From NCBI GenBank assembly GCA_963851085.1, contig CAWKNX010000015.1:123363-187362 (forward strand): a stretch of DNA of 64,000 nt, read 5' to 3'. Below the pieces are notes generated by a model that worked only from the letters and a program-made list of their open reading frames with translations, did no database searches and was not told the DNA's origin. Source of the DNA: DATFVJ01 sp963851085 (GTDB taxonomy: Bacteria; Actinomycetota; Actinomycetes; Streptosporangiales; Streptosporangiaceae). Position 1 is the stretch's first letter; every line of letters begins with the position of its first letter. The position numbers and the translations under genes are program-made. This document shows positions 61,531 to 64,000 of the stretch, piece by piece.

Positions 61531-61839
61531 ATGTTCGGTCTGATGGTGCGGTTCACGTGCAAGGACGAGGCGAGCGCCGAGGCATACGACCGGCTCGTCG
61601 CCGAGACGGCCGAGGGCATCCGGGACAATGAGCCGGGCACGCTCGTTTACGCGGCGCATCTGGTGGAGGGCCAGCCGTTGCAGCGGATCTTCTATGAGCT
61701 GTACCGCGACAAGGCCGCGTTCGAAGCGCACGAGGCGGCGCCGCACACCCGCCGCTACCTGGCCGAGCGGGAGCAGTACCTGGCCAGCACGGAGGTTGAC
61801 TGGCTGACCTTGCAGAGCGGCAAGGGCACGGGCGGGTGA
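61531..61839 (+). CDS. Antibiotic-monooxygenase (ABM)-domain protein
   Basis: A 102-residue ferredoxin-fold protein: MFGLMVRFTCKDEASAEAYD, ETAEGIRDNEPGTLVYAAHL, QRIFYELYRDKAAFEAHEAA, HTRRYL. This is the ABM pattern of small quinone-forming or stress-related monooxygenases. AAGGAGG is at perfect spacing before ATG 61531. Its stop overlaps the regulator start (GTGA). Confidence 0.8.
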   Translation: MFGLMVRFTCKDEASAEAYDRLVAETAEGIRDNEPGTLVYAAHLVEGQPLQRIFYELYRDKAAFEAHEAAPHTRRYLAEREQYLASTEVDWLTLQSGKGTGG

Positions 61840-63094
61840 ACTCCGGCGAGTATCAGCAGGCGCTGGGCCGGAAGATCGCCGCCGAGCGCCGCCGCCGTGG
61901 CTTGTCGCAGCCGGAGCTGGCGCGGATGATCGGCCGGTCGGTTGCGTGGGTGTCGCAGGTCGAGCGCGGGGTGCGGCGGATCGACCGGATGTCGGTACTG
62001 GAGACCCTCGCCCAGGCGCTGGACGTGCCGCTCGCCGAGCTGGCCGCGGACGCGCCGCTCGTCGCCGCGGTGACCGACGAGCCGCCCGGCGCGGGCGGGC
62101 TGCGCCTGGTGCTGTCCGGGGTCCACTCGCTGCGCGCGATGCTCAACGGCCACCACTCCCCCGCGGCCGACGAGCTGCGCGTCAAAGCGGCCAAGGCGTG
62201 GGAGCTGACGCACGCCGGGCGGTACGCCGACCTGACCGACCTGCTCAAGAACCTGATTCCTGACTTGGAGACCGCCGCTCGCGCGCTGCCCGAGCAGCAG
62301 CGCCCGGAGGTGTTCGAGCTGATGGCCGCCGCCTACCAGGCGTGCTCGGCCGCCCTGGACAAGCTCGGCGAGCCGGAGGCCGCGTGGATCGCCGCCGATC
62401 GCGCGATGACCGCTGCCGAGCGGGCGGGAAACCCGCTGCTGGTAGCGGCGGGCGCGTTCCGCCTGGTGTTCGTCTTCCTGTCCGCCCGGCATTACGACCA
62501 GGCCGAGGAGACCGCCCGCACCGCCGCCGACGCGCTGTGGCACCTGGCCGACGAGGGCAACCCCGAGGCCATGTCGCTGTGGGCGCCCTCACTCTCCAGC
62601 GCGCCGTGACCGCCGCCCGCGTCAACGACCCGGACACCGCGTATGAGCACCTGGACCGCGCCCGCGAGATCGCCGGGCGGCTCGGCGAGGGCCGCAACGA
62701 CTACAACACCGAGTTCGGCCCGGCGAACGTGGAGCTGCACGAGATCGCTGTGGCGGTCGAGCTAGGAGACGCGGGCCGGGCACTGCGCACCGCAGCAGCC
62801 GTCGACGCGGCCACGCTTTCGGCCGAACGGCGTGCACGGATGCTCATCGACGTTGCCCGCGCCCATGCCCAGCGCCGCCAGGCCGACGACGCCGTCGCCG
62901 CGCTGCGCCAAGCCGAAGCCATCACCCCCGAGCACGTCCGCGGCCATCCCGTGGTCCGCCAGCTCGTCTCCGACCTGCTGACCATGCAAGACCCGCCCAG
63001 CACCGACCTGCGTGAACTTTCCGTACGTCTCGGCGCCGCCCAAGTACGGCCTGTAGTACTTAAAAAACTAGACAGGGACTCTCAGTACGGGTAA
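61836..63094 (+). pseudogene. XRE-type HTH regulator with TPR domain, frameshifted
   Basis: GTG 61836 starts MNSGEYQQALGRKIAAERRR; the HTH (RGLSQPELARMIGRSVAWVS, QVERGVRRIDRMS) fills the first 65 residues and TPR-like helices follow. Near 62580 the frame closes (stop 62607-62609) while another frame continues GALTLQRAVTAARVNDPDTA, YEHLDRAREIAGRLGEG to 63094. One missing base explains the break. Intact, it would have about 419 residues. Confidence 0.75.
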
Positions 63095-63347
63095 CGTCCG
63101 ACGGCATGGCACAACCCCAGCTGGAAAGGAGGTGAACGTGCCGCACGGGCGGACCGGCCGTGCTGGCAACCGGTCACCCGGCCAACGAGGCCACAGACGC
63201 ACGTGGCCTGAGCGGGAGGCAACCCGCCCAGGCCAGACGCGGCAAAAGCACCGCTGTTCGCGCTCGATGCTACCGCGCCTGCTGCGGGCGTGCCTCCCTC
63301 GTCCATCCGTGGCCCGGCACACCGGGGCCTGGCGAGAGGAGACCATC

Positions 63348-63691
63348 ATGCGCAACATCCCGATCCCCGTCGACACCGGCCGTCTGACGTTCGTCTGCGT
63401 CACCGACCCCCGGCCCCGCCTGGTCAGCCAGGACAGCGGGAGAGATCAAGACCGACCGCAACGGCCAGACCATCTACCAGGTTGGGCTGTCCGCGGCGGA
63501 CGTGTCCGGGCGGGTCGAGCTGGTCAACGTCAGCGTGTCCGGCGAGCCCCAGGTCCGCGTCGGCCAGGTCGTGCAGCCCGCAGGGCTGGTCGGCTTCGTC
63601 TGGGAGCAGGCCCGCGGCGGCCAGACCCGATGGGGCATCGCCTACCGCGCCGACTCGATCACCCCGGTTCCCCGTGGTCAAGGCCGCGTGA
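63348..63691 (+). pseudogene. SCO3933-family AICE regulatory protein, frameshifted
   Basis: ATG 63348 with GAGAGGAG upstream reads MRNIPIPVDTGRLTFVCVTD, PRPRLVSQD. After one extra base the family continues IKTDRNGQTIYQVGLSAADV, SGRVELVNVSVSGEPQVRVG, RWGIAYRADSITPVP. A second shift leads to VVKAA-stop at 63689-63691. This protein family sits in AICE replication/transfer operons. Confidence 0.65.
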
Positions 63692-63704
63692 GCGGGCGGG
63701 CGTG

Positions 63705-64000
63705 ATGCACACCGTCTACGTTGCTGGTGCTGGGTGCCCTGGCCGCTGCGGCGGCCCGGGTGCCCGCCTGGCGCCGCCTGGGCACCGGCCTCCTACTGGT
63801 TTGTCCTTGGCTTCCCGATCCGGGCGGTGCGGGTCTACCTGACGTGGGCGCATGTGGCGTCGGCGTGCGGGCTGGCGCGCAAGCGCCGCCGCTGGCGCTG
63901 GAGCCTGGACGCGGTCCCGGTCATGGGCTCGGTCACCCGGGCCGGGGTCATGCTGACCCGGCCGCGCCGCCGCTTGCGCCGCGTCGACATCGACCGCCCG
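63705..64000 (+). pseudogene. FtsK/Tra-type AICE translocase, N-terminal part, frameshifted and cut by window end
   Basis: Reading in pieces gives TLLVLGALAAAAARVPAWRR, LGTGLLLV (membrane segment), then FVLGFPIRAVRVYLTWAHVA, CGLARKRRRWRWSLDAVPVM, GSVTRAGVMLTRPRRRLRRV, the usual opening of AICE DNA translocases. At least two frame changes occur. The ATPase domain would lie beyond the window. Confidence 0.55.

Overview
The window is high-GC DNA with frequent GTG starts and tight GTGA/ATGA overlaps. It carries families typical of filamentous Actinobacteria: a DUF574-type methyltransferase, an FxSxx-COOH peptide system, PadR/GntR/WYL regulators, SpoIIE phosphatase, RsbW-like ATPases and remnants of actinomycete integrative conjugative elements (AICE). 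The species cannot be named from the sequence alone.

Layout. 0-11 kb: a secreted GH25 lysozyme with ricin-type lectin repeats, a membrane protein with a helix-hairpin-helix tail, a SAM methyltransferase, a ParA-like partition pair next to a cluster of DnaA-box-like sites and a decayed parA copy, a serine hydrolase, a Nudix hydrolase, a stand-alone LigD-type DNA ligase and a CBS protein. A repeat of about 105 bp carrying a palindromic end occurs at three places here. 11-18 kb: a tyrosine phosphatase, then a compact RiPP-type locus (80-aa Cys-Pro-Gly-Cys peptide translationally coupled to a DUF692/MNIO enzyme), small ferredoxin-fold proteins, a second CBS protein and a PadR unit with a frameshifted partner. 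18.5-27 kb: an FxSxx-COOH locus (radical SAM FxsB, HExxH hydroxylase-like protein, FxsT and a 54-aa FxsA precursor ending F-S-S-R-I), followed by a coupled SIR2-like protein and a STAND NTPase. 27-33 kb: a class-V aminotransferase-like protein, a PIG-L deacetylase fused to a cyclic-nucleotide-binding domain, a membrane oxidoreductase, a broken FAD oxidoreductase and a 1-Cys peroxiredoxin. Two of these genes share a 111-bp direct repeat covering their translation start. 33-39 kb: a cyclase/NB-ARC/LuxR regulator split by a frameshift, a GntR regulator and a GAF-SpoIIE phosphatase.

From 39 kb to the end the DNA is accessory and heavily decayed: gene relics, insertion sequences of at least four families, a disrupted tyrosine integrase, two tRNA-Phe 3'-end repeats that look like attachment sites, a RelE/Phd-type toxin-antitoxin pair whose toxin carries a 5-bp duplication, and AICE genes (SCO3933-like protein and FtsK/Tra-like protein) broken by frameshifts at the right edge.

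Three host genes in this part are interrupted by insertion sequences whose exact removal restores an open frame: a transglutaminase-like gene (IS630-type, TA duplication), a HipA kinase (IS5-type, CTA duplication) and a DUF262 protein (ISAs1-type, 10-bp duplication). The last two overlap by 14 bp and appear to be one operon. The most interesting loci are the FxSxx-COOH/SIR2/STAND locus, the peptide-MNIO locus and the double-interrupted DUF262-HipA operon.
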